Source of the DNA: Linanthus parryae
Taxonomy: Eukaryota > Streptophyta > Magnoliopsida > Ericales > Polemoniaceae
Direction of reading: 5' to 3'
Assembly: GCA_023055425.1 (NCBI GenBank)
Contig: JALGPY010000004.1
Coordinates: 18,375,718-18,439,717, forward strand
DNA length: 64,000 nt
Within the stretch, counting starts at the first letter, position 1. The number at the start of each line of letters is the position of its first letter. The notes beneath the pieces were generated by a model. That model made no database searches and was not told where the DNA came from. It saw only the letters and a list, made by a program, of their open reading frames with translations. Shown here piece by piece: positions 1-10,852 of the stretch. The position numbers and the translations under genes are program-made.

Positions 1-1227
1 TAGCTGTAAACTCGCTGCGATCGTCGCATATCAGGCTCCAGGTACTCTTAGGAAAATTAGTTCCAAACCATCTGGCAGCTCTCCCACTAGAAAGCTCCTC
101 CTCCGCACCGGGGACACACCACTTACTGGGCTTGGCAGGAACATGAGCATAAGTGGGCCCCCGCTCGAAGACCCACATAGTCAGGAATGCAATATTGACA
201 TACGTCAGGACATCGAGGCGGCCGCGGGAGTCCTTAGTTGCTACAACCAGTTGGTCCAATCTATGGTACAGGGTGCCCAAGACTAGAGGCCCAAGTGCGA
301 CCCTTTGACCAAGGGTCAGTTTCACAACAAGAGGAAGGACATGATGGCAAACCCCATCATGGGGATGGCCATCGATTAAATTCCTCGATAACCAGGCGCA
401 GAGGAGGGCACACAAAGTCAGATGATAGCCTTTTCCATTCACATAATTTTTAGCCTTCGGGTTCTGGCTCATGAGTTTCTTGGGGATACTGCTACTTGCA
501 TAATCGCGGATGAAGTACAGCACCCACTTGCCCCAAGTGTTCTTCGCAGATGTATCAGCCAGTTGCCAGTCAGGAAGAGGCTTCGCAGACGTCCACCGAG
601 TGGAAATCTTCTTAACCTCTGACAAGCACTCCTCCATTTGCTTGTAAAGAGCAAGTTCCGGATCAGTCCTCAAGGGACTCAGGGGATCCACCTCACCGAC
701 AAGAGAAAGATCGTACAACATGTGCACATCTTCAAGAGTGGGAGAAGCCTCGAACTCAGCAAAGTGGAATGTGTGAGTCGCAGGCGAGTAGCGCGAGAGA
801 AGTTTTAGAAGCATGGACTGGTCCAGCTTCACGGCAGCACCCTTCATAGCACGGACTGCGAAATATATGCCAGCATTGTTCAATGCGATGGCATGGTGGG
901 TCAATACATGGTCAATCCACTCGTCCATAAAGTCCAATTTAGGAACAAACGCTTGAGTGGAAATCGCAGTATGCGGGAAAACCCATTTTCAACTCCCAAT
1001 CGAACCTCATCCTTGGAATCGATCAATTCGAGCATGGCTGCGTTAACTAGAGGGGTCAATTTTTGCAACTCTTCAGCAGGAACAGGGGTTGGCAGGTTCT
1101 TCACCTTAACCCTAGCATGATAAAAGTCTTTGCCACCCATATAGGGGGCTTTCTGCCATAAGGTCTGGGGAAGATCAGGTATTTCTTCGACCTCTTTAAC
1201 GGGTTTGGTTCCTTTTGTCTTTGCCAT
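1..1227 (-). pseudogene. Plant mobile domain (PMD) protein, 3' part beyond window
   Basis: The minus strand reads from an ATG at 1227 (MAKTKGTKPVKEVEE...) and stays open to the window edge, apart from one single-base frameshift near 985. Downstream of the shift the frame reads LLSRYSPATHTFHFAEFEA, then PTLEDVHMLYDLSLVG, then GYHLTLCALLCAWLSRNLI. The pattern 'P.THTFHF......TLEDV..L..L.L.G' is the signature of the PMD (aminotransferase-like) family, found in MULEs, in Ty3/gypsy elements and in domesticated MAIN/MAIL proteins. The gene lies antisense to an LTR-like block at 2014-2760, which suggests an antisense extra ORF of a Tat-type retrotransposon. The break marks it as a recent pseudogene, or as an assembly error. 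The molecular function of the domain is not established; MAIN-type relatives act in the nucleus. Family assignment is fairly sure; element assignment is inference. Confidence 0.7.
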
Positions 1228-1999
1228 TCCTGCCGAAGAGCAAGAAAAAAGGGGGGAGAAATACACATACTTTAGTTTAAGTTTCAAGAATCAGTTTGAA
1301 TCTCAGTTCAGTTTGAAGCAACGATGTTTTGTCAAAATAAAGATGAACAGATGATGTCAATTTTGGGGGTTTGAAAGTTCAGAATCGTTTACATTACTGG
1401 GAGTTTCAGAAGCCCCACATACAAAATCTTTACAATCTGGGGATTAGATCAATTCTGAGTTTAAAGAACAAGGTCTCCTTCACAGTTTCCAATGGACGGC
1501 ATGTTTCAGATAGTCATGGGTTTGGAGATCCAATACAGTTCAAAGCATATATCGATACATTAAATGGAATTGAACAAGGCCAAACTTGTTTTGGTAAAGC
1601 TTGCTTGGATGCGCACAGTTGAAGAAGACGATTGACAAGAAAGAATTGATGAGTGATTATTTGAATCTGCTCTTGACGGCTTCCGGGTATCATTCACTTT
1701 AAGAGAAAGAAGTGATGCTTTGCAACAATGGAGAGCACAGAATATTTATCCAAAAACAATGAAGGGTTGCGTTCTTTCAGTAGTCGAATCGCAATCGTCA
1801 CCGTCGAATCGCGCAATCACAGGACAAGCTGACGTCATGCCTAAAACCCTAAAAGACCAGACGGCACGACCCTAGGGATTTTAGGTCATAATGACACGCA
1901 CGGGGGCTGACTTTGCGTGTATTTGAATTGGTGCGTGGCGGCGACGCGTACGTTGGTTCCTGCCCATGGAAGCCTATCTGGTTATGCGTCTTCACGCAC
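1228..1999. other. Non-coding spacer between PMD gene and purine tract
   Basis: I see no supportable gene here. On the minus strand this would be the leader or promoter of the PMD gene. The short plus-strand ORF at 1371-1622 has no recognisable motif and is probably chance. Confidence 0.4.
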
Positions 2000-2009
2000 A
2001 GAAAGGGGG
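2000..2009 (+). promoter_or_regulatory. Candidate polypurine tract
   Basis: AGAAAGGGGG is followed by CTAA and then TGTAGATAGTG, the layout of a retrotransposon polypurine tract immediately before a 3' LTR. It primes plus-strand DNA synthesis in LTR elements. The assignment rests on position and composition only. Confidence 0.45.
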
Positions 2010-2013
2010 CTAA

Positions 2014-2760
2014 TGTAGATAGTGCTTTCTATACAGGCAGATCTTAGCCACGTTGCGATCATCTAGCACACCTAGCTGTGCTCCACACACACTGGATCAC
2101 CAGCCGCGCTGATCCACGTGGGGGCTGCGAGACAGGGCCCTCGCATACCACCTCACGGGACTTGTAGGGACTTAGTGGTTTGGAGGCTAGAGTAAGTCCT
2201 GTCGCGCGCGAGCGACAACCAAGCCCGCGCGCGACCCCTAGTAACTGCTTTTGAGATATTTATGGAACGAGCTCCATAAACCCGGTCAAACCCGGTCAAC
2301 CTTGTAACGGTTCCGGTATACGCGGATAACGTGCTGTAACGGTCCCTATATACGCGGACGAACGTGCCGTTGTGGTTAAGCTAATTAAGCCGCCATTAAT
2401 GGGCGCATTAACCACACCACAACGGTCACATTCTCTGTTATATGTAGGATCGTTAACCTTTCCATACAAGGGCGGACTCAACTGAACTACGCGAAAGCTC
2501 TGCCAAAATCCTGTCTCTCTCTCATACAGTGCTATTGCCTTACTCTCTCCCTACACACAGCCTTACACTTCATTGTCTTTCTATCCCCTACTTTTGGTGT
2601 ATATTGAGTTCTCTCTGCAGGATTCTCTCGTACACACCTGGCTTCTAGGTGTATTAACTTAATTTTTTTCATCTTCTACACCTTGTACCCTTGTGTATAA
2701 GCTTCGTGTATTTGTAATACTGAGTATACTATTATTACTGATTTTATATCCACTGTCTTC
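2014..2760 (+). repeat. Putative 3' LTR of a Tat-like element
   Basis: The block starts with TG just after a purine tract. It contains near-repeats 'TAACGGT(T)CC..TATA.GCGGA' around 2305-2360 and passes into a CT-rich stretch (2510-2640) of the kind seen in the R/U5 part of plant LTRs. The right boundary is not resolved, because no second LTR is in the window and no target duplication can be tested. The orientation is plus, opposite to the PMD gene on its left. Confidence 0.4.
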
Positions 2761-3095
2761 TTAAACGAGAAGTTTTACTAATTTACCTTTTTTTTCTCAT
2801 TACTCGATACTAATGATGGAATTTTACTAATCAGCTTTGGCTTTTTCGTTAATTTATACATTGGCTCCTTAGGAAGCTCTAGAGGAGTTTTAGTTCTTGT
2901 TCTACGTATTTACAGTTTCTGCAAAATTTTCGTGCAGACATGCACCCAGCTGTTTTCTTTATGCATGCATCCTCTTAAAATTATTATAAGATAATGACAT
3001 AGCTTTGTTGTTTTATGTTTCTACTTAACATGGATATACTATCTTATTACAGGTTACTATGAAGAAGACCAGATGATTTTTACGTAAAGTAACTA

Positions 3096-5340
3096 TTGAC
3101 TCCCAACCTTATCAAGCATGTCATTCCTCTCAGCCGCAAGCGACACTACTCCCACTTTCCTATCCAACCACCTCCAACCATGCTCAGTCACGCCCCCATC
3201 CGCAGACACAACCGCCTACATCTCAAGCGCGTCATTCACTTTCTCAGCCACGCCCCCTATGCAGACACATCTACCTACGTCTCAAGCACGTCATCAGTTT
3301 CTCAGCCACGACCCCGTCCGCAGAAACAACTACCCTCTTCTCAAACATATCCACATTTTCAACTTGTTCAGAACACTAATACACCCACGGATCATCCCAC
3401 AACGGTTGAGGCACAACATGGTGCGACCAGTCAACATATGCCATCTGGAGAAGGTATTTGCATTTGTATGTCATATAGGTCTCCAAAACCCGATGTCGTA
3501 GGTTCGAGCCTATGTACAAAGTATGAATATTTGAGAGTGTAATTTATATGTTTAAATGTTGCCCATGCAGGATCATGCTCAGGATCTTCCTCGAGAAAGA
3601 GAGGCTTCACACGGCCAACAGCAGGATGGAGTCCCACCGAAAAAATTGTATGACAAGTTCATGAGTTCTTGCAACGGATTGGTGAAAATCAGGAAAAACA
3701 ATCGACACAATTAGGCATTATTGCTAGAAGAAGTTATCTTGCACCAATAAACTACCCTAGGTGGGATTGCAACGATATGAAATCTTGGAGGGAAAGAACC
3801 TGGCGGGAGGTACAAAAGAATTCAACTGCTCCTGACGAGTTCAAAGATGTTTGCATGATGATGGTTGACGATATGTGGAAACGTTGGATAGGCAAACTAC
3901 GGAAACACATGCGAAAATATTCGACTACAGCAGAACGCTTGGCGAATCCACCAAGTAGGGTGAATGTTGCTCAGTGGCCGGAGTTTGTATCAAATGAAGA
4001 GAAGGAGGAACAAATGGTAATATGTGTCATATATAGTTTCTGTTTTTTTAATACGTCTCCTATATATATATATATTGTCATTTTCTATATTATCTTTTGC
4101 TAAGCTACGCTGGTTACTACAGGCCCTATGTGCGAGAAACAAGAAAAAAAGATTGAATCAGAAAATGCCACATACAATTGGTCGGACGTCTCATGGGGAA
4201 CTGCGAGATAAGGTTATAATTAGTTTTTTATTGAATATACTTGCATATCTATAGTAATATATTAAATGCTCTATATTTTTTTGCTAATGATCCTATATAC
4301 ATCTTGTAGAAGGTTAAGGATAAGGGTGGAAAAGTCTCACGTATGGACATGTTTATTAAGACACGTACCCGAAAGGATGAGAAGCCGTCAGATGATTTAG
4401 CCGGTGAAAAGATGGTAATATTTAATGATCATTAGCTCAGTTATATATAAATAGCTTTCTATATTTCCAAGGCTGTCTTATAATTTACTCGCCTTGACCA
4501 TTTTTCTTGACCATTTTTTGGTTTTCTTTGAACAGATGTTTTCTTCAAATCTTTTGTTCAGTTTCTATATGATATGTTAGTCTGGTATAAAATTCTTTTG
4601 GTTGCAGTTCCATTGCATTTTTTTCTTTCTTTTTGCATTCAGGTAAATAGCTTCAGACTTAACTGTTATAACATGGTTTTATGGTTTCTTTGTTTTGGTC
4701 TTAAACCCACCTGTGATAGCATGGTTTCTTTGATGCTCTTGGTTGTCAATTATATATGTTTTAATTTTAGTTTTTATTTAAACTGTTACTTTTAATCAAA
4801 ATCAAATTATTAAGGTTATGAACTTACTATGCCATTTTTGCAGACCACAATGACTCGTATGTACAAGGAAGTCCCAGAAGAAGAACGAACCGAAGAAATG
4901 CAAGTTAAGGAAGGAATTTATGACAATGTCGTTGGGCCTGCTAGGCATGGCCGGGTACGTACATACAGAGTTGGTGTGTGTCCGACATAGGTGTATGGGA
5001 GCAGATTGACCAAACGGACATCCCAGTAAGTTGTGGCCTCCCTGCGGGGAGAAGTCGATCGACGAGTTACTGAATGGTCGATCGAAGAGTTGCTGAAGAG
5101 ATAAATCAACGAGTTGCTGAAGAGGTAAATCAACGAATTGCTGAAGAGGTGGGGCGACGGGTTTCAGAGGAAATGAAGAAGGTGCACAAGAAGATAAGAA
5201 ATATTCATGGGGGCACACGTGCTAATGCACAAGATGATGATATACTTGAATCCGAATCAGCTGAGTTAGATGAATGTGTGATGAATTTGAGGAATATGAA
5301 CTTGAAGAAGATGCAGATGAATTGATGGAAATTGATAATG
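3096..5340 (+). pseudogene. Transposase_24-like (Ptta/En/Spm) gene, broken
   Basis: Four exon-like blocks with good GT/AG borders can be read. The first ends at 4016 (...PINYPRWDCNDMKSWRERTW... to ...NEEKEEQM). The second is 4123-4212 (ALCARNKKKRLNQKMPHTIG...). The third is 4310-4414 (...DMFIKTRTRKDEKPSDDL...). The fourth begins at 4844 (...VVGPARHGRVRTYRVGV) and stops at 4990. 'NKK.RL.QK.PHT.GR', 'F.KTRTRKD' and 'GP.RHGRVR.YGVGV' are typical of plant Transposase_24 proteins that accompany CACTA elements. Another frame (5074-5325) holds a coiled coil built from 24-bp tandem units (RVAEEINQ, RVAEEVNQ, RIAEEVGR), so a frameshift separates it from the fourth exon. Upstream, 3096-3540 encodes a P/Q-rich low-complexity region from a 60-bp tandem repeat, also frame-broken. 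Confidence 0.6.
3183..3360 (+). repeat. Three 58-60 bp tandem repeats
   Basis: Units start at 3183, 3243 and 3301 with CTCAG(C/T)CACG(C/A)CCCC and continue through AGCGCGTCA-like sequence. In frame they would encode a P/Q-rich repeat (SQ(P/S)RPHPQTQPP...) at the start of the Transposase_24-like gene. Unit lengths of 60 and 58 shift the frame between copies. Confidence 0.7.
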
Positions 5341-5879
5341 ACGCCAATGATAATGAAAATGAGGTTAGTCAATTGTCCTATATATAAAATATTTGGGTGT
5401 GGCTATCCTGCGGGCGAATATTTAGGGTTCCTGTGGGCCCTGGAATTTTTTTCCGGTTTGGGCCAAAAGGCAGCCGGTTTCGCGTGTATTAACGAAAATA
5501 CCTGCAAAACGACAAAAGTTCCCGCGGGTTGGGACAAAAACGGTGCGCCCGGATGGTCTCGCCAAGTACTATGAAACAGGTTACAAATGTCATGAAATAT
5601 TTAACGATTCCATTACTGGTTTCTGAAATACAAAGTTGCTTTTATGAAATAGATAAAAATTATTATAAAATGTTCTAGAGTGGATTGAAATGGATAATCC
5701 TGCACACATATGAAGTAAACCATCGACATTGGTGATCAACGTTGGACATATTAGCACCAGTACTCGTCGAAATAGATGCGAAATATGTTAAGACACCAAA
5801 AACAATTTGATTACGAGAATTTTTGTCTCCATCTTAGACGGATTACACATCATAAAAACATCCCTACAGTAACTGGACT
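5341..5879. other. Non-coding, GC-rich then AT-rich
   Basis: After the coiled-coil frame ends, a GC-rich block (5395-5575) is probably the transposon's 3' part. 5580-5880 is AT-rich with no recognisable feature. Confidence 0.4.
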
Positions 5880-6740
5880 TTATGAACACAAAGTAATGCG
5901 AATTATTGCTCCACGGCCGTCACGGAGGCATGGACTTGAAATCACAAATTTGTAGGACATCACATGTGACACTGTAACTGTCCCACTCAACCCACAAACC
6001 ACCACCAAATGCGTCCGGGTCAGCAACGAATGCCCTGTCCAATCCAAGGCTGGCACACAAGTTCTTTTCCTTTCCCCCGGCGAGCCTTGTTTCCGTGATG
6101 AAAACAATGTTGGGATTATGCAACGCCTTCTTGTCCTTGAAAATCTTCCAGAATCTGCTTCAACATGATACCATAATAGAACTTTAATCGGATAGTTTAC
6201 GGCGACCGTGCGCGACTCCATTGGTCCCCCAACCACCAGCTAATTATTTAGTAGTAGAGTGTGTACGTACTCACCTGTGCACATGAAGTCCACAATAACA
6301 CTAGCCTTTGGTGCATCAAGGCACAACACTGAGACCCCTTCATCCTGTGCTGTAAAACGGCCCACCCAACATGGCGTTGTTAGTTTTTCCTCTATTGGAC
6401 CTTGCCTCCTCTTATTGCTTCGTCCATGATCGTGTAAAGGTACCACTTCTTTCATCGATTTTGCTTCTTCTTCGGCTACGATGGAGGTTAAGGCATCCCC
6501 GGTTACACTAGTCTTCTCCACCCTGTTTCTCAGAATCCATCGGTCCATTAAGCGAACCTGTGTGGTTGTCATCTGAATCACGGTTGAAGATTCTTCTGTC
6601 ATAGATTCCCAACAAGATTGGTGAGCCATGTTCAATCTGCAATATGCTTTGATTGGGGTTGCAATGGGATTGAACACAACACACCCGTCCATTTCTGTAT
6701 ATAACGACTTTACAGGACAGTTAATTCCATGAACACCCAA
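5880..6740 (-). pseudogene. L1-type LINE relic: ORF1 tail and endonuclease start
   Basis: On the minus strand, 6123-5920 reads HNPNIVFITETRL, then LGLDRAFVADPDAFGGGLWV, then EWDSYSV. This matches the N-terminal part of plant LINE-1 endonucleases (PDI.F..ETR, GF...F.V...G..GGL...W), which nick target DNA for target-primed reverse transcription. The glutamate of the ETR motif is present. Upstream (6740-6240) a frame with basic and acidic stretches (GRSNKRRQGPIEEK) could be the end of ORF1. The usual WNCRGLGNP start is degraded to GGPMESRTV in another frame. No reverse transcriptase follows, because the sequence to the left is unrelated, so this is a short, internally frameshifted fragment. Confidence 0.6.
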
Positions 6741-7089
6741 GTTTTATGGGTAGTGGAAGAGTTGGGTTGCTCACACGTTTTCACATGCGTGCTTAGATGG
6801 GGGTATTGCACGCATTATCAAAGGTTCATGGGCATGAATTAGTTTCAGATTCTCACTTCATTCAAAAAATTCACTCCCGATTACTAACTGTTTCGAAGTC
6901 TGAGTGTTGAGAATTTTAAATACCAAGAAAGATCTCAATGACACCCCGACCCCTAGGTGAGGGCATCTCCAATGGAAACACGCATGATTGCGTAATTTTG
7001 CCATTTTTTAAACGATTCATAGCCTGATTTTGTAATGCTGGTTCTAATAGTGTAATGCATTCCTACAACTTCATTGTTGGTTTTTATAC
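6741..7089. other. No gene seen
   Basis: There is no feature beyond the short motif GGGCATCTCCAATGGAAAC at about 6962, which resembles ends of plant MITEs. A matching partner was not found. Confidence 0.3.
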
Positions 7090-7172
7090 TGACCTTCATG
7101 TTGACAACTGGTTCGAAGCTAGGCCCTCATGCAGCTGCTTTTACATGCTCTACCACTTGGGCTAGCACCCAT
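7090..7172 (-). mobile_element. tRNA-derived SINE
   Basis: Read on the minus strand, GCTAGCCCAAGTGGTAGAGC (A box) is followed about 25 bp later by CTAGCTTCGAACCAG (degenerate B box). Between them is CTGCATGAGGGCC, which matches the same position in the SINE at 48467-48574. It is an internal RNA polymerase III promoter of the tRNA type; this copy looks old. Confidence 0.55.
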
Positions 7173-7294
7173 TTGCTACGATTTCCTAGTTAGAATACAA
7201 CTCATTGAATGTTCTTGCAAATATAGGTAGGATTCTTCTATTGACAAATGTGGTGTGTCTTGAATTGTAATTGGTTCTTTCATAAATAAATTTT

Positions 7295-7448
7295 TTGGTT
7301 TGGTCGTGGATGTAACTAGTCTCAAAACTAGTGAACCACGTAATTCAAGCGTTCTTGATTTTACACACCAGTAAATTGGTTCGGTGTGGCCGTTGATGTA
7401 GCTAGTCTCAAAACTAGTGAACCACGTCATTCATGTGTTCTTGATCTT
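7295..7448 (+). repeat. Tandem duplication of a copia LTR-like segment
   Basis: Two 72-73 bp units start at 7295 and 7376. Each carries GATGTA(A/G)CTAGTCTCAAAA, then ACTAGTGAACCACGT, then GTTCTTGAT. 'GTGGATGTAG...GAACCACGTAA...TCTTGTGTTCTT' is a common U5-side motif of plant Ty1/copia LTRs, so this is probably a duplicated LTR scrap. No other part of that element is visible. Confidence 0.5.
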
Positions 7449-7734
7449 AATCTTGTTGTTCTTTGGATCCTAACACCATTTGTATAACAATATATCTATT
7501 AATCAATAGATTTGTATCATCACGGCGTCTTATCACTGATAATATCGCCAGCTAAACATACTCATATAAAACACATTATAAACTACGTATCAAATAGACA
7601 ATTCTGCCCGGAAATAGACATCATATACATATGAACAAGACTGTTTGTACTGCTATTTACAACCAGAAACCTGGTTGTCGAAATGAAAATGGTTGTTAAT
7701 AAGCTGAATGTTGTGTATCATGTGTGATCGGTTT

Positions 7735-7843
7735 GTCCCACATCGGGATGGTGGACATGATGTCCATGATTAATATAGTATGATTTGGGCCCTAACTCAC
7801 AAGGTTGAAATTTTGAGTAAATGGGTGTCCCAAATCATACTAT
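7735..7843 (+). promoter_or_regulatory. snRNA-type USE motif with adjacent 15-bp hairpin
   Basis: GTCCCACATCG (7735-7745) equals the plant snRNA upstream sequence element RTCCCACATCG. A TA-rich motif (TAATATAG) starts about 26 bp after it. Then ATAGTATGATTTGGG (7775-7789) pairs perfectly with CCCAAATCATACTAT (7829-7843). No snRNA sequence follows, so this is more likely a short repetitive element that contains a USE-like promoter than an snRNA gene. Confidence 0.4.
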
Positions 7844-8405
7844 GGTGCTCCTCTCTCGCGGTGCGTAATCTGCCTACATAGAATTGTTGTAGCGACATTC
7901 ATTGATACCACAACGGCTGATATCACCTCCGAAAAGTTTCCAACAAATCAACACTACAAAGATTTTGTATTTTATGGTCAATTATTTAAGCACCAACACT
8001 GGATTTGTTGCAGTGCAATAATGATATTAGTTATAGGAACACGGTGGGAGTTGGAACAACAAACAGGGGACTCGATTGCTGAAACGCAGCCGTAGTTGGA
8101 GCATCGACATGGTTCGATTGCAGGAACTTGACATATTTTGGAGCATCGCTGGGGGCACTCGTTGCAGGAACTTGGAGAAGTTGAAGCAACTTGTGGAATT
8201 GGAGAGAAGCCGCTAATTCAAGCACAAGCGGAAGAGGGAGTTCTAGGCAAGGTGGAGATTTGTTGGGAATATGACTTGAATAGGCTCGAGAAGCTTGGCG
8301 AGGAATTAGGCGACGAAGATGGGCAAGAGACAAGCCGAAACAGATGATCAAAGACGAAGAGAACCGAAAAAAAGAAGAAAAAAGCAGCTCACATGGTCAG
8401 GGCGG
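7844..8405. other. No supportable gene
   Basis: ORFs on both strands between 8031 and 8504 overlap one another and lack recognisable domains. The stretch is purine-rich near 8350-8390 and I see nothing else in it. Confidence 0.3.
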
Positions 8406-8598
8406 TCACAGGCAGAGGCAGAGCTAGAGTGCGGCACGGTAAGGCACGTGCTGCACCCCAACTTGAAAACAAAAAATTATCCCTACATTTTACTGAAGTT
8501 TTAAATAGTGATTTTAGTAAAATTATAAAAGTGCCCTATCTTTACTCAAAATATCCCGTTGTGCCCCAGTCCATACTCAATTCTGGCTCCGCCACTTG
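8406..8598. mobile_element. Small TIR element (MITE-like)
   Basis: The left end AGGCAGAGGCAGAGCTAGAGT and the right end (inverted) AAGTGGCGGAGCCAGAATTG are related inverted repeats. '(A)GTGGCGGAGCCAGAATT' is a widespread terminal motif of small plant DNA elements. The interior has no coding potential, and a clear target duplication is not seen. Confidence 0.4.
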
Positions 8599-8742
8599 TC
8601 GCAGGACCACAAAACAAGGTCGTAGGGAGGTCGCACGACCACTGATGCCCGTCGCACGAGCTCTGATCAAAGTCGCAGGAGAGGGATATCGCAGTACCAC
8701 AAACAAGGTCGCAGGTGAGGGAGATCGCAGGACCTTGTTCTA
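8599..8742 (-). repeat. Cluster of GTCGCA/TGCGAC boxes
   Basis: At least seven near-copies of (G)TCGCA(G/C)GA occur between 8599 and 8735. The same phrase, in the same orientation on the minus strand, lies at 10735-10683 near the start of the minus-strand LTR, so both blocks probably come from one element family. Confidence 0.4.
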
Positions 8743-10852
8743 TGTCGATAATCCCAAGTATAGGATATCGCTACAAGTAGTACCCGAGTAGAACGGGGTC
8801 GATTTCCACAAGGATTGGGAAAGAGATTAAACACTCTAAGCTAACTAGCAAACTACTAAGCAACTAACGAAATTTACAAAACGAGTTTCTCAAAGGCTTT
8901 AGAGCTAGCCAAGCTTTGAAATCCACCACTCAAGTGATGGAGCAAGGATTTGTGTGAAACAAAGAAACTTAGTAAACAACTGGGCAATTAAAAAGACGTT
9001 GCTAAAGAGTTTGTAGAACTAGAAAGAGAAAAGTTGGATCAATTGGATCTCCTAGTGATTCATGTAACCCGATTTCAACAACCAACTCATTTGCTTGAGA
9101 GTTAAATCCATGAGTTCAAATGGAGAAATCCAAATCAATGTTGCCTCAAGCATTGAGTATGCCTATTTCGATTGAAATCCACATACTCAATCAAGCCGCA
9201 ATAGTGATTCCTATTTCAACTCATAGAACTCAAGAATTCAATCTCTCAAACAACAAAACACAAAACACAAACATATTCGAGTTTCAAGAATCAACTAGGA
9301 TCACCAATCAATCCAGCAACACATTTAGCTACTCATGTTTGAGAGTGCAACTCAAGAGATATCAACCATCTTCAAAATTAAATTCATACTCAAGCTCTAG
9401 ATACACAAGATACTCTTCAATTTTCACCGAAGTAACACAAGTTCTTGCTACAAAATGATGCTCAAACTACTAGTATTTGATTCAAACTATAATTTAACCA
9501 ATCTAAAGCACCTAACAACCCACAAATTCAAAGCTCACAACAGCAAAAACACAAGTTAGAGCTGCTGCAGCAACACAGTGACGAACATTGACCGAAAACA
9601 GAGCAAAATCGAAACCCAGAATTAACCTCTCTCACTTAATTGTCCTTGGCTCCGCAGCAGCTCAGAACGAGCTCGGAAACAGCAAAACGAATCCAGAAAG
9701 TTGCAGAACCGAGAGAGAGGAGAGAGAGGCAGAGCTTCGGCTCAGCTTTGTGCGTGGTCGTCCTTCCCCTTCTTCTTCTTTCTTCAGCTTATATAGGAAA
9801 GGAGGGAGGGTTTCGTAGCCCCCAAGTCTTCAATCTTCACCCTCCAATTCGTCCTAGACCTTCCCCTTCGTTGATATTCTGAAGCTTCACGAACCCTAAG
9901 TCAATTTGGGGTTTTTCTCTCGGTTGCTTGTTGGGCCGAATTGATCAGTGGGTTAGGAAGAGGGTTGGACAAGGAGGAGATTGGTACCGGATTTGTGCTA
10001 TTTGGTGAAGAATTGGTCATGTTTTGGGCCGAAGGAAGCTTCGGCGAAGCTTTGATGAAGAAAAATGGCGCTGCTGGGCGTCTGGTGTCGGGGAGAGCGA
10101 AGATACCGAGGGAGAAGACGCGTGAAGGAAGTGTTGTTTTCCCTTTATTTCACCCGGCTCCCCCGTTGCTTGCTGAAACCTTTTAAAACACCCCCGTTCC
10201 TTCTTCAAAAGGTTTGGAAAATAGAAAAAACACCCAAAGTCCGTTAAAACTCATTCATAGCAACCCTTTTTAACTTTAGAAAATGTCACTTAGCACCCCA
10301 TTCCGTTTGTTTCTTCTCTATTTTGCCCTCCTCTTCAACCTTTGACTCTCTTTTTGGCCTCTTTTCTTCTAAATCTTCAATAACGGCCCCATATTCTTCT
10401 CTTGTCTTCTCAAATAGGTCTTCAAATCTTCACTAATCTTCCAATCAAGCGCTCTAAGTTTCTTTAATTCATCGTTTGGACCTCCTAGGCTAGTCTCTTA
10501 CATTCCAAATCACGATTTTACCTACAAAATGAGAGAAAACAACAAAAGCTACGAAAACAAGCATAAGTCTAGAAAGAGAGATAAAATAACTAAATTACAC
10601 ATATTAGCAAGTTATGAAGAGTTCATTAACATACTAAAAAATGCAATTTTATGTCGTTAACACACCTCAAACGAGAAGCCATCCAGCTCGTGCGACCCGG
10701 ATCAGATGTTGTGCGACCTGCATCAGAGGTCGTGTTGACAATTATAGAATTATTTCCTTGTCTCTTTTTGGTCAGTTTTGGACGTTCCTTTGGGACCAAG
10801 AAAGCCTAGTTTTAGGGTTTACCTAACGTGATAGTAATTGTAGACACTATCA
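8743..10852 (-). repeat. Minus-strand LTR, probably solo or truncated
   Basis: On the minus strand the block starts TGATAGTGTCTACAATTACT, has a TATA box at 9796-9788 followed by a purine-rich leader, and ends ...CTTGGGATTATCGACA. The ending, with the phrase CAATCCTTGTGGAAATCGACCCCG nearby, resembles plant Ty3/gypsy (Athila/Tat-like) LTR termini. The 5-bp flanks (TTCTA and AGTCT) do not match, and no primer site or polypurine tract adjoins, so it is not a clean solo LTR. Confidence 0.45.
9788..9796 (-). promoter_or_regulatory. LTR TATA box
   Basis: CTATATAAG on the minus strand precedes a GA-rich transcribed-leader-like stretch. It fixes the LTR's orientation as minus. Confidence 0.5.

Larger units (their letters stand above)
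3000..5580 (+). mobile_element. CACTA-like (En/Spm) transposon remnant
   Basis: The boundary is set by the broken Transposase_24-like gene described separately and by a GC-rich tail (5395-5575) with CCCGCGGGTTGGGACAAAA-type sequence, which resembles subterminal CACTA repeats. No CACTA terminal inverted repeat was found at either end, so the extent is approximate and the class assignment rests on the protein family. Confidence 0.4.

Noticed and set aside
4802..5218. 138-residue minus-strand ORF
   Set aside because: It overlaps the Transposase_24-like exon and its coiled-coil repeats on the plus strand and only mirrors them.
3000..5580. Complete CACTA element
   Set aside because: No CACTA terminal repeats or main transposase (Transposase_21) were found on either side.
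8743..10852. Clean solo LTR with target duplication
   Set aside because: The 5-bp flanks TTCTA and AGTCT do not match, so only LTR identity is claimed, not an intact solo-LTR insertion.
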